This document shows positions 1-10,297 of a stretch of DNA of 64,000 nucleotides, one piece after another. Location of the stretch: assembly GCF_032854445.1 (NCBI RefSeq), contig NC_088297.1:5269991-5333990 (forward strand), read 5' to 3'. This DNA comes from Liolophura sinensis (Eukaryota; Mollusca; Polyplacophora; Chitonida; Chitonidae). Below the pieces are notes generated by a model. It was not told the DNA's origin. It saw only the letters and a list, made by a program, of their open reading frames with translations, and did not search any database. Within the stretch, counting starts at the first letter, position 1. The number at the start of each line of letters is the position of its first letter. A program made the translations under genes and the position numbers.

Positions 1-125
1 ATTTGAAACATGTATGTAAAAATGCACTTTCAAAAGCACAATTAGGCCTTGATATTTTACTTTTTATGTCAACACGTAAGTTTTTATGATAAAAAAAATT
101 AATCCAATTTCTCAAAAAACTCTCA

Positions 126-283
126 AGTGTGCCTACAAGGTGGAAAAATTGATCAAAGTGTGCCTACAAGGTGGGAAAATTGATCAAAGTGTGCCTACAA
201 GGTGGGGAAAATTGATCACAGTGTGCCTACAAGGTGGAAAAATTGATCAAAGTGTGTCTACAAGGTGGAAAAATTGATCAAAA
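126..283. repeat. 31-bp tandem repeat, 5 copies
   Basis: Unit begins AGTGTGCCTACAAGGTGG and recurs at 126, 157, 188, 219 and 250. It lies 3' of the visible PSMF1 exons. Its right flank (283-335) resembles the right flank of the 32-bp array at 6515-6590. Confidence 0.85.
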
Positions 284-337
284 TCAAGCAAAATGTGCCC
301 CTTGAAAAATGTCAAATTTTAGGCCAAATACAGTAGA

Positions 338-508
338 GTGAGTGAGTGCTTGAGGTTTAATGTCGTACTTAACAATTTTTCAGTCATATGACGACGAAGG
401 AATCCTCAGAGTTCATGAAATGTGCCTCCTTGTTGCAGGACGGATTTCCACCGCTTCTTTATCTACCGATGCTTCACTGAGATGGCTTACCGAAGGCAAG
501 TAAACCTG
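338..508 (+). mobile_element. dispersed 'gagtgagtgagtgctt' repeat, copy 1
   Basis: Starts GAGTGAGTGAGTGCTTGAGG and includes a TCATATGACGACGAAGGAA core and a TTGCAGGACGGATTTCC segment. A second, partial copy is at 36484. I recall this sequence as abundant in mollusc genomes; that is memory, not a search. Confidence 0.55.
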
Positions 509-689
509 GTTTATCCTAGACAAGCTCCATTTGGAAACAGAGCCTTAGGACGTATTAAGCATCTACACTATGCCTTACTGCATTTCATTTACATCCTTAC
601 ACCTAATTCTTACCAAACACTTTACATCAGAACACGTCTGAGTCACTCATACAAATTTATGACATATAAAAATAAGAGAGTTATCTCAC

Positions 690-3600
690 CCTGCTCTTGG
701 ACCAGGTGGGCCACCAGGGGGTCCAAATGGATCAAATCTGGCTCCAGGGGGAACTGCTCCTCTGTAATGAATAAAACCTTAAGTTTGTGAACCAATTGTT
801 TATTTGAAAACATATAATATTTATATTAAAAGTGAACATCAGACCCATAGTCTTTTGCTTTCAACCTGTCACCTATGTTCAGCTCTCTGAAAACACTCAT
901 AATTACTGTACACTCTGAAATGTCAGACTTCTGTATAATCACAAGGAAAGTGAAATTGGAATACTTTATGTCTAATTCATAACGGTTTCTTAAAGTAGGA
1001 ATCATTGCTTTGGAAGACATCACAATTATTCATGACTGCATGATGAAAACTTGTCACTTTTATTTGGCAGTCCTGTTTATTGGTGTCCGTCACTGGAGTG
1101 CCCAGAGTGCAGACCATCCACAGATGTCCGTCACTGGAGTGCCCAGAGTACAGACCATCCACAGATGTCTGTCACCGGAGTGCCCAGAGTACAGACCATC
1201 CACAGATGTCCGTCACTGAAGTGCCCAAAGTGCAGACCGCCCACAGATGTCCGTCACTGGAGTGCCCAGAGTGCAGACCACCCACGGATGTCCATCACTG
1301 GAGTGCCCATGGTGCAGACCATCCACAGATGTCCGTCACTGGAGTGCCCAGAGTACAGACCACCCACAGATGTCCGTCACTGGAGTGCCCAGAGTACAGG
1401 CAATCCACAGAAGTCCGTCACCGGAGTGCCCAGAGTACAGACCATCCACAGATGTCCGTCACCGGAGTGCCCAGAGTACAGACCAACCACAGATGTCCGT
1501 CACCGGAGTGTTCAAAGTACAGACCATCCACAGATGTCCGTCACTGGAGTGCCCAGAGTACAGACCATCCACGGATGTCCGTCACTGGAGAGTCCAAAAG
1601 ACAGAGCATCCACGGATGTCCGTCACTGGAGAGTCCAAAAGACAGAGCATCCACGGATGTCCGTCACTGGAGAGTCCAAAAGACAGAGCATCCACGGATG
1701 TCCGTCACTGAAGTGCCCAAAGTGCAGACCATCCACAGATGTCCGTCACTGGAGTGCCCAGAGTAGAGACCACCCACAGATGTCCGTCACTGGAGTGCCC
1801 AGAGTACAGGCAATCCACAGAAGTCCGTCACCGGAGTGCCCAGAGTACAGACCATCCACAGATGTCCGTCACCGGAGTGCCCAGAGTACAGACCAACCAC
1901 AGATGTCCGTCACCGGAGTGTTCAAAGTACAGACCATCCACAGATGTCCGTCACCGGAGTGCCCAGAGAACAGACCATCCACAGAAGTCCATCACCGGAG
2001 TGTTCAAAGTACAGACCATCCACAGATGTCCGTCACCGGAGTGCCCAGAGTACAGACCAACCACAGATGTCCGTCACCGGAGTGTTCAAAGTACAGACCA
2101 TCCATAGATGTCCGTCACCGGAGTGCCCAGAGAACAGACGATCCACAGATGTCCGTCACTGGAGAGTCCAAAAGACAGAGCATCCACAGATGTCCGTCCC
2201 TGGAGTGCCCAGAGTACAGACCATCCAAAGATGTCTAAACTTGCAATCCTAACATTTCACCTGTACAGCCAAGGCTGACATCATTAGTGACATGTTTCGC
2301 TAATATCGCTCATAAAACCCACCTTATAATTCAAATGATTTAAATAATTTGACTTTTCATTTAAATAATTTGACTGCATTTCAATTGGTGAAAAAAGTGG
2401 GGTTTTTTTACAGTAAGTTTTTTCAGATACCGATACAGTTTTCAATCGGTGTTTCCTGTGGTAGCCTTCTAATTTAAACAAATAAATAATAATTACTCTG
2501 CTTAGAACATTAAGTTATATTTATTTATTATTTATTCGAACACCGTGCTAAAGAATTTTTCATACAAACAACCACACAAGTTTTTTTTTTTTTTTTTTGA
2601 TCCCTCATTGTCAACAAAGTCAGTTAGCAACCTGCGGATGGTCGTGGGTTTCCCTCGCAGCTCTGCTGGCCACTGTCATATAAATGAAATATTCTTGAGT
2701 ACGGCGTAAAACACCAATCAAATAAACCAAATATTGTCAACAAGGCTCAGCAAATTCCCTGCCTAAAGCCAGGATTGAACCCCTGCATGCGTCATTATGT
2801 TACACACACCTGGGTAATCTCCCTGGAATGCCAAAACTGGGGTCAAAGCCTGGCATCCTGCCTCGACCTCTGAATGGGTCCATCATCATACCCCCTCCAC
2901 CCCGCAAGGGGTCCAGGTCCCCACGTCCTACAGAGAAAGGGTCCCCTGGGTCAGTCCTGTGGGAGGGGAAAGACAAAGGTACATGTAGAAGTAAGACAGG
3001 AAATACATTGCATAATTTAAAGGGGTACAGAATCAATGCTGATTGGTTGACAGCTGACACAGGGTTTCCAGAGCTAAATCTTGCAGCCAAAGTCAAGTTT
3101 GAATAACTAATTAGCCATACCTAACATTCAACATAGGCAAGACATAGCCTGGACTTGCTTATCTCTCACACCATCCAATGAGAATTGATTCTGTTTCTCT
3201 TTAAGGAGAAGAAAACAAAATGCTACAACTACGCCACCACCCCCCACCCCTGTTTTGGTACGTTCCTCCTCACAGTTCTTTTGACAGCCATCATTGTAAC
3301 TTCAAATTTGACAGCAGGTTACTTAGTTTCAGTACAAACAGCTGGGGCCTTAGGACGACTGCACCTTAAAGCAGTATGTCCCTTGCAAGGACAAACCTAA
3401 AAACCTTTCTTTTATTGCTTTTATCTCTTGGAGGATATTGTAAACTGAACATTAAGAAATAAAACTCAAATGATTCATGAAACATTTTAAGACTTGGTCG
3501 CTTAACATGGCGATGTTATGGGGCAATTATGCTGAGAATATTCTTCAGTGGCAACATTTGGATTTTCAATTTGTTAAAAATTACACAAAGGTGAATCGCT

Positions 3601-6600
3601 TAAATCTGAAATAAATATATCTTTGTCAAAATGTTTACAGTCTGGGTACGGATAGTGGTAAGCTTGTGTTTTTTTCACTTCGCTGAATCCGTTATTTTAG
3701 GGTAATTACACCGTTCACTGACCAATCAGGTGCTGGTTCTCGTCGGCCATGTCTGGGAGGCACACGCAGCGGGTCGTTATCTGGATCAGTGCGTTCTGAA
3801 TGCGAAGGCCTGCTTGTGGGCTGGCTGTGTGAGGGGCCGGGGTTATCTCCCTTCCTGAACTCATGAAGTAGATGTTGTTTTATGACACTCTCCAAATGAC
3901 CAATATCTTTGAACGCACTGCAAATGAGAAAATGATTAAAATGCAGAAGTCAGTGTACAGCAAAGTTTCTTTGATATCAAAATTTGTTTTAACCACAAAA
4001 ACATTTATCAATCACACTATATTTTTGTCACAATGATTTCTTGGTCCTGTTGCATGTTGACATGTCATTGTTATACTGTAAGGCCTTAGGGGCCTCTATG
4101 GCAGAGGGGGTTAGCATGCCAACACGGCGCAATGACCCAGGACCCTGTGAGTTCAAGTCCGGCTCATGCTGGCTCCCTCCCCACCCACACGTGGGAAGAT
4201 TTGTCAGCAACCAGCAGATGGTCAAGGGTTTCCCCTGGGTTCTGCCTGGTTTCCTCCCACCATAATGCTGGCCGCTGTGGTGAGAGTTTGTGGTGTAAAA
4301 CACCAATCAAATAAATAAATAAATAATCACTTTCTTTTCTCGATCCTATTACTTTGAGTGAAATTCTGTTCATACAGGATTTAAATTTAGGCGTCAAAAC
4401 AGACATTCACATACCAGCTTTCAACTAAACAGGACATTCCATGTCCAGAATCACAAGGCCAACTCCCAAAATACTATTCAACACAAACCATTACAGAACT
4501 ACAAAAGTATATATCGTTTGAAATAACGATGAATTCATGCAAAGAAAGGCAGTAAATGAATTTCACTGATGTCAGAGAGACACAATTAATGTTCTAGGCA
4601 TGTGAATGAAACCAGTATCCAAACTGTGTACCAGCTCACTTGGTTAGCGCGCTAGCACAGCGTAATGACTCAGGAGCCTCTCACCAATACGGTCGAAGTG
4701 AGTTCAAGTCCAGCTCATGCTGGCTTCCTCTCCCGCTGTACCTGGGAAAGTCTTTCAGCAACCTGCGGATGGTCGTGGGTTTTCCACCCACCATAATGCT
4801 GGCTGCCATCGTGTAAGTGAAATATTCTTGAGTACGGCGTAAAACACCAATCAACCAAATCAAACAAACTGTACAATGCTGGTTTCAAAGTTGTTGATCA
4901 CGAAAATATGCGTCTCAGTGGTGCTTTGCTTGCAACTGTCCACATATCCAAATATATTAAGATCTAAAGACAAGAGTTGAGATTTAAAGTGACTAGATAA
5001 TACTGCCACACAGAAACTAGAGGTTTTGGATACACTATAAACTTCTGCGCTGTTGTTTTGCCCCGAGTTAAAATATAAAGACAGCCAATGCACTCACGTT
5101 ACGTGTATTCTGGGTTCTGAGTAACAAGATGGCAGCTGCACTGTAGTCATGGTAACGGGAGCAGTTCAAATTTACACACAGGGAGTACTCTGTTATCACA
5201 TGTACAGCGTGAAAACCACTAATATATTTACCTGTCAAAAGAGCTCCAGTCATCGGTGGCAAAGTCTGATGTGTTCACAATCACGGATGCAATTTTTTCA
5301 TCACTTGCTCTCTGTTTAAAAAAAAAAAAGGGTTCTGCAATGAAACAGCTAGCCATACGGGGTTCTCTGTGGCAGAGGGGCTAGCTTGCTAGCATGGCAC
5401 AATGACAAAGGGGCCTCTCACCAATGCAATCGTTGAGAGTTCAAGCCCAGCTCTTGCTGTTCCTCTCCGGATGTACGCAGATAGGTCTGCCATCAATCAA
5501 CCCAATGACTCATACAAAATATGATGGGATTTGATGTCTGTTTGATGCCTACAATGATACTTTTGATGCCAAAAATTTAACCTGACTTCACAAAAAAGTC
5601 TTACGTTGTCATATAAGGTGGATGAATAAATCATAAGTTGTCGTATAAGGGGGATGAATACATCATACGTTGTCATATAAGGTGGATGAATAAATTGTAA
5701 GTTGTCATATACGGTGGATGAATAAATGGTAAGTTGTCGTATAAGGTGGATGAATAAATCATAAGTTGTCGTATAAGGCGGATGAATAAATCATAAGTTG
5801 TCGTATGAGGCGGATGAATAAATCAGAAGTTGTCGTATGAGGTGGATGAATAAATCGTAAGTTGTCGTATAAGGTGGATGAATAAATCGTAAGTTGTTGT
5901 ATAAGGTGGATGAATAAATCGTAAGTTGTCGTATAAGGTGGATGAATAAATCGTAAGTTGTTGTATAAGGTGGATGAATAAATCGTAAGTTGTCGTATAA
6001 GGTGGATGAATAAATCGTAAGTTGTCATATAAGATGGATGAATAAATCATAAGGTGGATGAATAAATCATAAGTTGTCATATAAGGTGGATGAATAAATA
6101 GTAAGTTGTCATATAAGAGGGATGAATAAATCGTCAGATGTCGTATAAGGGGGATAAATAAATTGTAAGTTGTCATATAAGATGGATGAATAAATCATAA
6201 GGTGGATGAATAAATCATAAGGTGGATGAATAAATCATAAGTTGTCATATAAGGGGGATGAATAAATCGTAAGTTGTCGTATGAGGTGGATGAATAAATC
6301 ATAATTTGTCGTATAAGGTGGATGAATAAATCGTAAGATGTCATACAAGGGGGATGAATAAATTGTAAGTTGTCGTATAAGGTGGATGAATAAATGGTAA
6401 GTTGTTGTATGAGGTGGATGAATAAATCGTAAGATGTCATATAAGGGGGATGAATAAATCGTAAGTTGTCGTATAAGGTGGATGAATAAATCGTAAGTTG
6501 TCATATAAGGCAGATGAATACATCAGAATCAAGCAATATGTGTCACCTGACAAATGCTTAATTTTAGACATGAAGTACAGTAGTATACAGAAAGAAAAAA

Positions 6601-9600
6601 TACACGCAATTCTGAAAAAACAGTGCAATCCATAAGTACATTTAACAGCAAACTCCGGCACCCACTCAAACAAAAACATCCACACAAGATAGAGAAAAAA
6701 CCTGAAAACCATTGTTATCACTAAACTCTTATTTTTGTACACATTAGTGATTTGATTTTAATTGATTGCCCTCTTGAATAACATAGTTCAAGCTCACATC
6801 ACAAAACTGAGATATATGCAATATGAATGTAATTCTTCCACCTGTTCTCACGTTTACAAGGTGATTATTCAAGAATATTTTGAAGGCACGATTCTGTGTA
6901 TACTGATAAAATTTAAAAAATTGGCCAATCCAAGCACTGTAGTTTTGTCCCCTAAATTGAATTAAAAAGGTTCGCAAATTCCACTGCAAGTTATCTTTCA
7001 TGTGCACAAAGTTTGAGGGATTAGGGTATGTTATATGAGCAAAAAATTGGGAAGTACTGTTGTTTTCAACATCAAATTAATTAAAATAAACACATTTTAA
7101 GCTCTTTTTTGGACTTTTTTTTTTTACTCACCATAAAATTTACAACTAAAGTTCCATCGGCACGCACTATTTTCAATATGAAAGAGTCATCTCCCCCTTG
7201 ACTGTACTTCAGAACATACAAGTCTCGGCTTTCATTCCATCCATGAGGAAGCAACTCTGATTTCCTTTCCCTTTCGCTTGTAGGCTGCAAAAAATTATGG
7301 AAATGTCACACCAGTGCATGAGCAAACAGACAATAAAAAAAATTCATGAGTTGGACTTGAACTCACAGTGACCACACTGGGGCTAGGCCCTCCAGATATG
7401 CACTAAGCCATGGGGGCCCCAAACGTTAAATAAGAAGGTAGCTCCACGAGTGAAGCAGACAGCAGATATAACAATGTCCTACCGTTCTGAGCAGCTAGGT
7501 AAGCTTCACGCACTCCTGGAATGATCCCAGAGGAGCTGGATGTTCAACCTTAACAGCGGCCTTAAATCTTAAGTACTAAATCTTAAATAAAACTCTGACG
7601 TAGTAGAATTATGCATCCATGGCAGACAAATCATGTCTGCATACATGTTTTTATGTTCCGATCAACGGGTAGAGTAAATCTTTGGTGTTTTGACGAAACA
7701 CCTTCATTTCGGTATACATCTGCCATGTTTGGACTAAATTTCACACAGTAATTAATTTCTTTTCCTGTGACCAAAAATGGCGACCAACACATCCAAGCGG
7801 AGGCAACTTGTGCAGCGAAATCATCTGATTTTATCGTACATATTGGAGTAGAGACCGTATCTATTTGTTTTGAAGAACCCCTTTCCGCGTTGCGTCTTCA
7901 CAAAATCCAGTTTTACGTAGGTGAGGACAAAATAACATCACAAACGTAAGGTTTTCCAACCGATACTAACAGAACATGTGGGACGTCCTGCGTGATTCCT
8001 GGAGTCAAGTGTCGCTCTGTCTGCTTGGCATGACAGTGCATTGTTAGATCAGTTGAGCCACATTCGTGCGGCTAAATAAAGAGGTGGACTTTAATTAGCT
8101 GACAGAATTATATGCGAGCTAAAATAAAGATTTCAAAATACTAGTCTATGTTTGGATTCATTGATTTATTTATGGGATATTTTTTTATCTCATACTCAAG
8201 AGCATATTCCCAAAATGCAGTCTGTTTCAATAATCTAAGAAACTGGAATATAATGACGTAACTCAGAGCTTAAAATGGGGGCCTGAGAATGGTGAAATGA
8301 GGGCCTGAGAATGGTGAAATGGGGGCCTGAGAATGGTGAAATGGGGGCCTGAGAATGATGAAATGGGGGCCTGAGAATGGTGAAATGAGGGCCTGAGAAT
8401 GGTGAAATGGGTGCCTGAGAATGGTGAAAAGCTGGCCGAAAATTTGCCACAGCAGGCCAACTTTAAACCGGCCTGCCCCCCAAAAATCAACAAATGACGT
8501 CACAGGCCAAGCATGAGATGTCAATGTATGGACAACTACATGTCCTGCTTTCTATGTATGGCGGCCTGATAAAGATGCACCAAATTTATTATTCACCGAA
8601 AACGACGGAGGCACTGTTCGCGGCCGTTGCAAACCACAGAACGATGTTACAAGGGATAACTCTGTGCTGAAACTCCCTTTGCCTGTGTGCTCTTAATGTG
8701 GTATGTACTTCTGTTCTTGCATCAACTAAAAGCGGCACCAATGTTGACTTCCTGTTTGGATTGAAGATAAAAGGATCCTTTCAATAACTAGTACACATTT
8801 AAATTCATTTTGACCAGTTATATGTAGAAAATCTGGTAAAGTGTTACCTTGTCCCTCTTCAAAGTCCGGATTGAATCTAAGGCCACGGTAAAAAATGAAG
8901 ACTTGGTATTAATTTTATACTTGCAGAAATGATAACATCGGTCCTATTCTCCCCTGCTTTAGAGTGAATTTAAAAGGCCAATTCGTTATGGACGGACTGG
9001 ATTTTGGACTTCAATGATTACACGCTGAGGCAGGCAAATATCAGAAAGTTGTTGAAATAGACCTCAACGTTTCATTTAATTGAACTACTAAACTGGCAGG
9101 CCAAGTTTAAAAATTGCAGGTCATCTGCTTCTGTGCCTGCTACAACTTTATGACTGGAAAAAAAGTTGCAGTCCAAAGGAGATTTTCTGATTCAAGCCCT
9201 GTAACTATGCATCGACTGTTGACCAATGAAACGCCACTGTTCACACAGGCATTACAAAACCTAACCCCAAAAGACTCCAACTCCGACTCCGAAGTTAGTA
9301 GGGACGTATGGTGGAGGTGCAGTGGGTGCAGAAAGCAGGTCTTTAGGTTGGTGTCTTTTAATTGAGCAAAACGTGTTCGATAACAAAAACAATGGGCCTG
9401 GACCTACGTTGAGTATGAAATTAACATTGTAAGCGATGAGGCTCCAAGGACACTCGGCCAGTATAAGAACAGGAGTTGGAGTTTTTCCGGCTGCAATTAT
9501 GTCAAACCACCATTAATTCGGTTAATTAATACTCTATGCGGTCGCTGTGAGTTCAAGTCCAGCTCATACTGGCTTCCTCTCCGGCCGTACGTGGGAAGGT

Positions 9601-10051
9601 CTTGCAGCAACCTGCGGATGGCCGTGGGTGTCCCCCGGGTTCGTCCCAGTTTCCACCCACGATAATGCTGGCCGCCGTTGTATAAGTGAAATTTTCTTGA
9701 GTACGGCGTAAAACCCCAATCAAATAAATAAGTAAATTAATACAAGCTTATGCATACATGATGTGTTTTGCTCGCAAGTATTTTGACTGTAATTCTACGA
9801 TACTGGGTCTCGGCTATATTCTGGTATGTAATGTAGGCTTCAACATGTTCAAATCACAACAACAACAACTTGTCTTAATAACACAATAAACAACAAGAAA
9901 AAGGCATGACGACAATAACCTGTTCGCCTTTGACAAGGCACTTAAAGCCATTCGTTATCAGAACCCAGTGAATGGCACAAACGACACAGTCTTCTGATGC
10001 TTGAATATCTCGTTGAACCTTCGAAAACAAAACTTCCAGTCCGGCCGACAT
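690..10051 (-). CDS. PSMF1: PSMF1, proteasome inhibitor PI31 (exons 1-6, last exon outside window)
   Basis: PI31 binds the 20S proteasome and partners FBXO7; it acts in the cytosol and nucleus. Exons read from high to low coordinates: 10051-9920, 7284-7132, 5311-5232, 3917-3723, 2956-2810 and 761-690, each with AG/GT borders and matching phases. The N-terminal part (MSAGLEVLF near residue 1, KSELLPHGWNESRDLYVLKY near 52-71) matches the PI31 fold domain. The C-terminal half has the family's Pro/Gly/Asp-rich repeats (DPLRVPPRHG, DPFSVGRGDLDPL, MMMDPFRGRGR, GAVPPGARFDPFGP). The start at 10051 is chosen because MSAGLEVLF aligns with the family N-terminus; an in-frame ATG at 10087 would add 12 residues with no family match. 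About 260 codons are present; the human protein has 271, so only the short final exon (the PDHLPPPGY-type tail) is missing beyond position 1. Divergently paired with TRMT11. Identification is by recall of the family. Confidence 0.93.
1085..2237. repeat. 41-bp minisatellite, about 28 copies, in PSMF1 intron 5
   Basis: Unit contains GATGTCCGTCACTGGAGTGC and repeats every 41 bp (for example 1085, 1126). Because 41 is not a multiple of 3 and the unit lacks stops, long open frames appear in all three plus frames; this is a by-product, not a gene. Copies differ by CACTGG/CACCGG and GTGCCC/GTTCAA variants, and a short sub-block of GAGAGTCCAAAAGACAGAGC copies sits near 1585-1705. Confidence 0.95.
2620..2733 (+). 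mobile_element. SINE, 3' part
   Basis: Carries the tail domain (CAACCTGCGGATGGTCGTGG to the AATCAAATAAA end) without the tRNA head. Lies in PSMF1 intron 5 after a poly(T) run. Confidence 0.85.
3018..3207. mobile_element. MITE-like inverted-repeat element, copy 1
   Basis: About 190 bp with imperfect inverted ends: the left end has CAGAATCAATGCTGATTGG and the right end its diverged complement (CCAATGAGAATTGATTCTGT). A second copy is at 12385 and a partial one at 47715. No coding capacity. Confidence 0.6.
4089..4325 (+). mobile_element. SINE, nearly full length
   Basis: tRNA-like head (GGCAGAGGGGGTTAGCATGC), B-box-like GAGTTCAAGTCC and a (AAAT)n tail. In PSMF1 intron 3. Confidence 0.88.
4632..4868 (+). 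mobile_element. SINE, nearly full length
   Basis: Head starts TTGGTTAGCGCGCTAGCACA; the tail ends AACACCAATCAACC. Second SINE in the same orientation in PSMF1 intron 3. Confidence 0.88.
5359..5500 (+). mobile_element. SINE, 5' half only
   Basis: tRNA-like head and B box are present but the element stops within the middle domain near 5500, before the usual tail. In PSMF1 intron 2. Confidence 0.75.
5602..6530. repeat. 32-bp minisatellite, about 29 copies, in PSMF1 intron 2
   Basis: Unit contains GTAAGTTGTCGTATAAGGTG then GATGAATAAATC, period 32 bp, with occasional short units (AAGGTGGATGAATAAATCAT). The right flank at 6515-6590 resembles the flank of the 31-bp array at 126-283. Confidence 0.95.
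6768..7075 (+). mobile_element. dispersed repeat family A, copy 1
   Basis: Shares ordered blocks with 20478, 29495 and 31960: TTCAAGAATATTTTGAAGGC, ATTCTGTG, TTGGCCAATCCA, TGTAGTTTTGTC, then a TTATCTTTCATGTGC end. All four copies face the same way. Class unknown; no open frame. Confidence 0.55.
7346..7423 (-). mobile_element. SINE, 5' head fragment
   Basis: Reverse complement reads GGCCCCCATGGCTTAGTGCA then a B-box-like GAGTTCAAGTCC; the rest of the element is missing. In PSMF1 intron 1. Confidence 0.7.
7424..8270. other. intron stretch without recognised gene
   Basis: PSMF1 intron 1. A short segment near 8028-8085 (CCACATTCGTGCGGCT) recurs diverged at 58665-58715, so part of it is dispersed repeat. 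Nothing else recognised. Confidence 0.5.
8275..8430. repeat. 22-bp tandem repeat, 7-8 copies, in PSMF1 intron 1
   Basis: Unit GGGGGCCTGAGAATGGTGAA plus AT, period 22 bp, with A/G changes in the G run. Followed by a GC-richer segment (CCGGCCTGCC) and then unique sequence. Confidence 0.9.
8435..9530. other. intron stretch without recognised gene
   Basis: PSMF1 intron 1. An open frame of 83 codons on the plus strand (9114-9365) contains a Ser-rich stretch (RRFSDSSPV) and a CSGC motif but no family is recognised and no splice context is clear. Confidence 0.4.
9534..9736 (+). mobile_element. SINE, lacking the first part of the head
   Basis: Begins at the CGGTCGCTGTGAGTTCAAG block and runs to AATCAAATAAATAAG. 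In PSMF1 intron 1, close to exon 1. Confidence 0.85.
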
Positions 10052-10289
10052 CGTGTAAAAGTTCTCTTTCGTTTTTAGCGACGTCACTCAGTAGATACTC
10101 TCCAGCCAAACGTTATAAACTACATATAGTGTCAACGATTTTACTTGTTTTCAAAACTTTTCATGAATTATCCGACATTACTCTTTGTAATATAATTTGA
10201 ACAATATTCCGTGAAATCATATCATTCAACGTTTTGAGGCACCCTCACGTAAGTTTATGCTTTTTGGAATAAGCGAGGTTATTTTCAAG
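10052..10289. promoter_or_regulatory. bidirectional promoter gap between PSMF1 and TRMT11
   Basis: The two start codons face away from each other with 238 bp between them, so both 5' UTRs and the promoter must fit here or overlap. No TATA box is placed convincingly. A CRE-like half site (CGACGTCAC) lies near 10080-10088, close to the PSMF1 start. The layout is seen in the sequence; shared regulation is inferred. Confidence 0.6.
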
Positions 10290-10297
10290 ATGGCGGC
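10286..10297 (+). promoter_or_regulatory. YY1-type motif overlapping the TRMT11 start codon
   Basis: CAAGATGGCGGC matches the YY1 core AAnATGGCGGC, with its ATG serving as the TRMT11 initiation codon. YY1 sites placed over the first codons of housekeeping genes are a known arrangement in animals. Binding is inferred from the match alone. Confidence 0.5.

Noticed and set aside
1-660. Final PSMF1 exon within the window
   Set aside because: No minus-strand match to the expected PPPGYDD-type tail was found; this part holds a tandem array and dispersed repeats, so the exon must lie outside.
1051-2252. Overlapping plus-strand frames of up to 395 codons in three frames
   Set aside because: They read the 41-bp array in different frames; an array without stops gives this automatically, and it lies in a PSMF1 intron.
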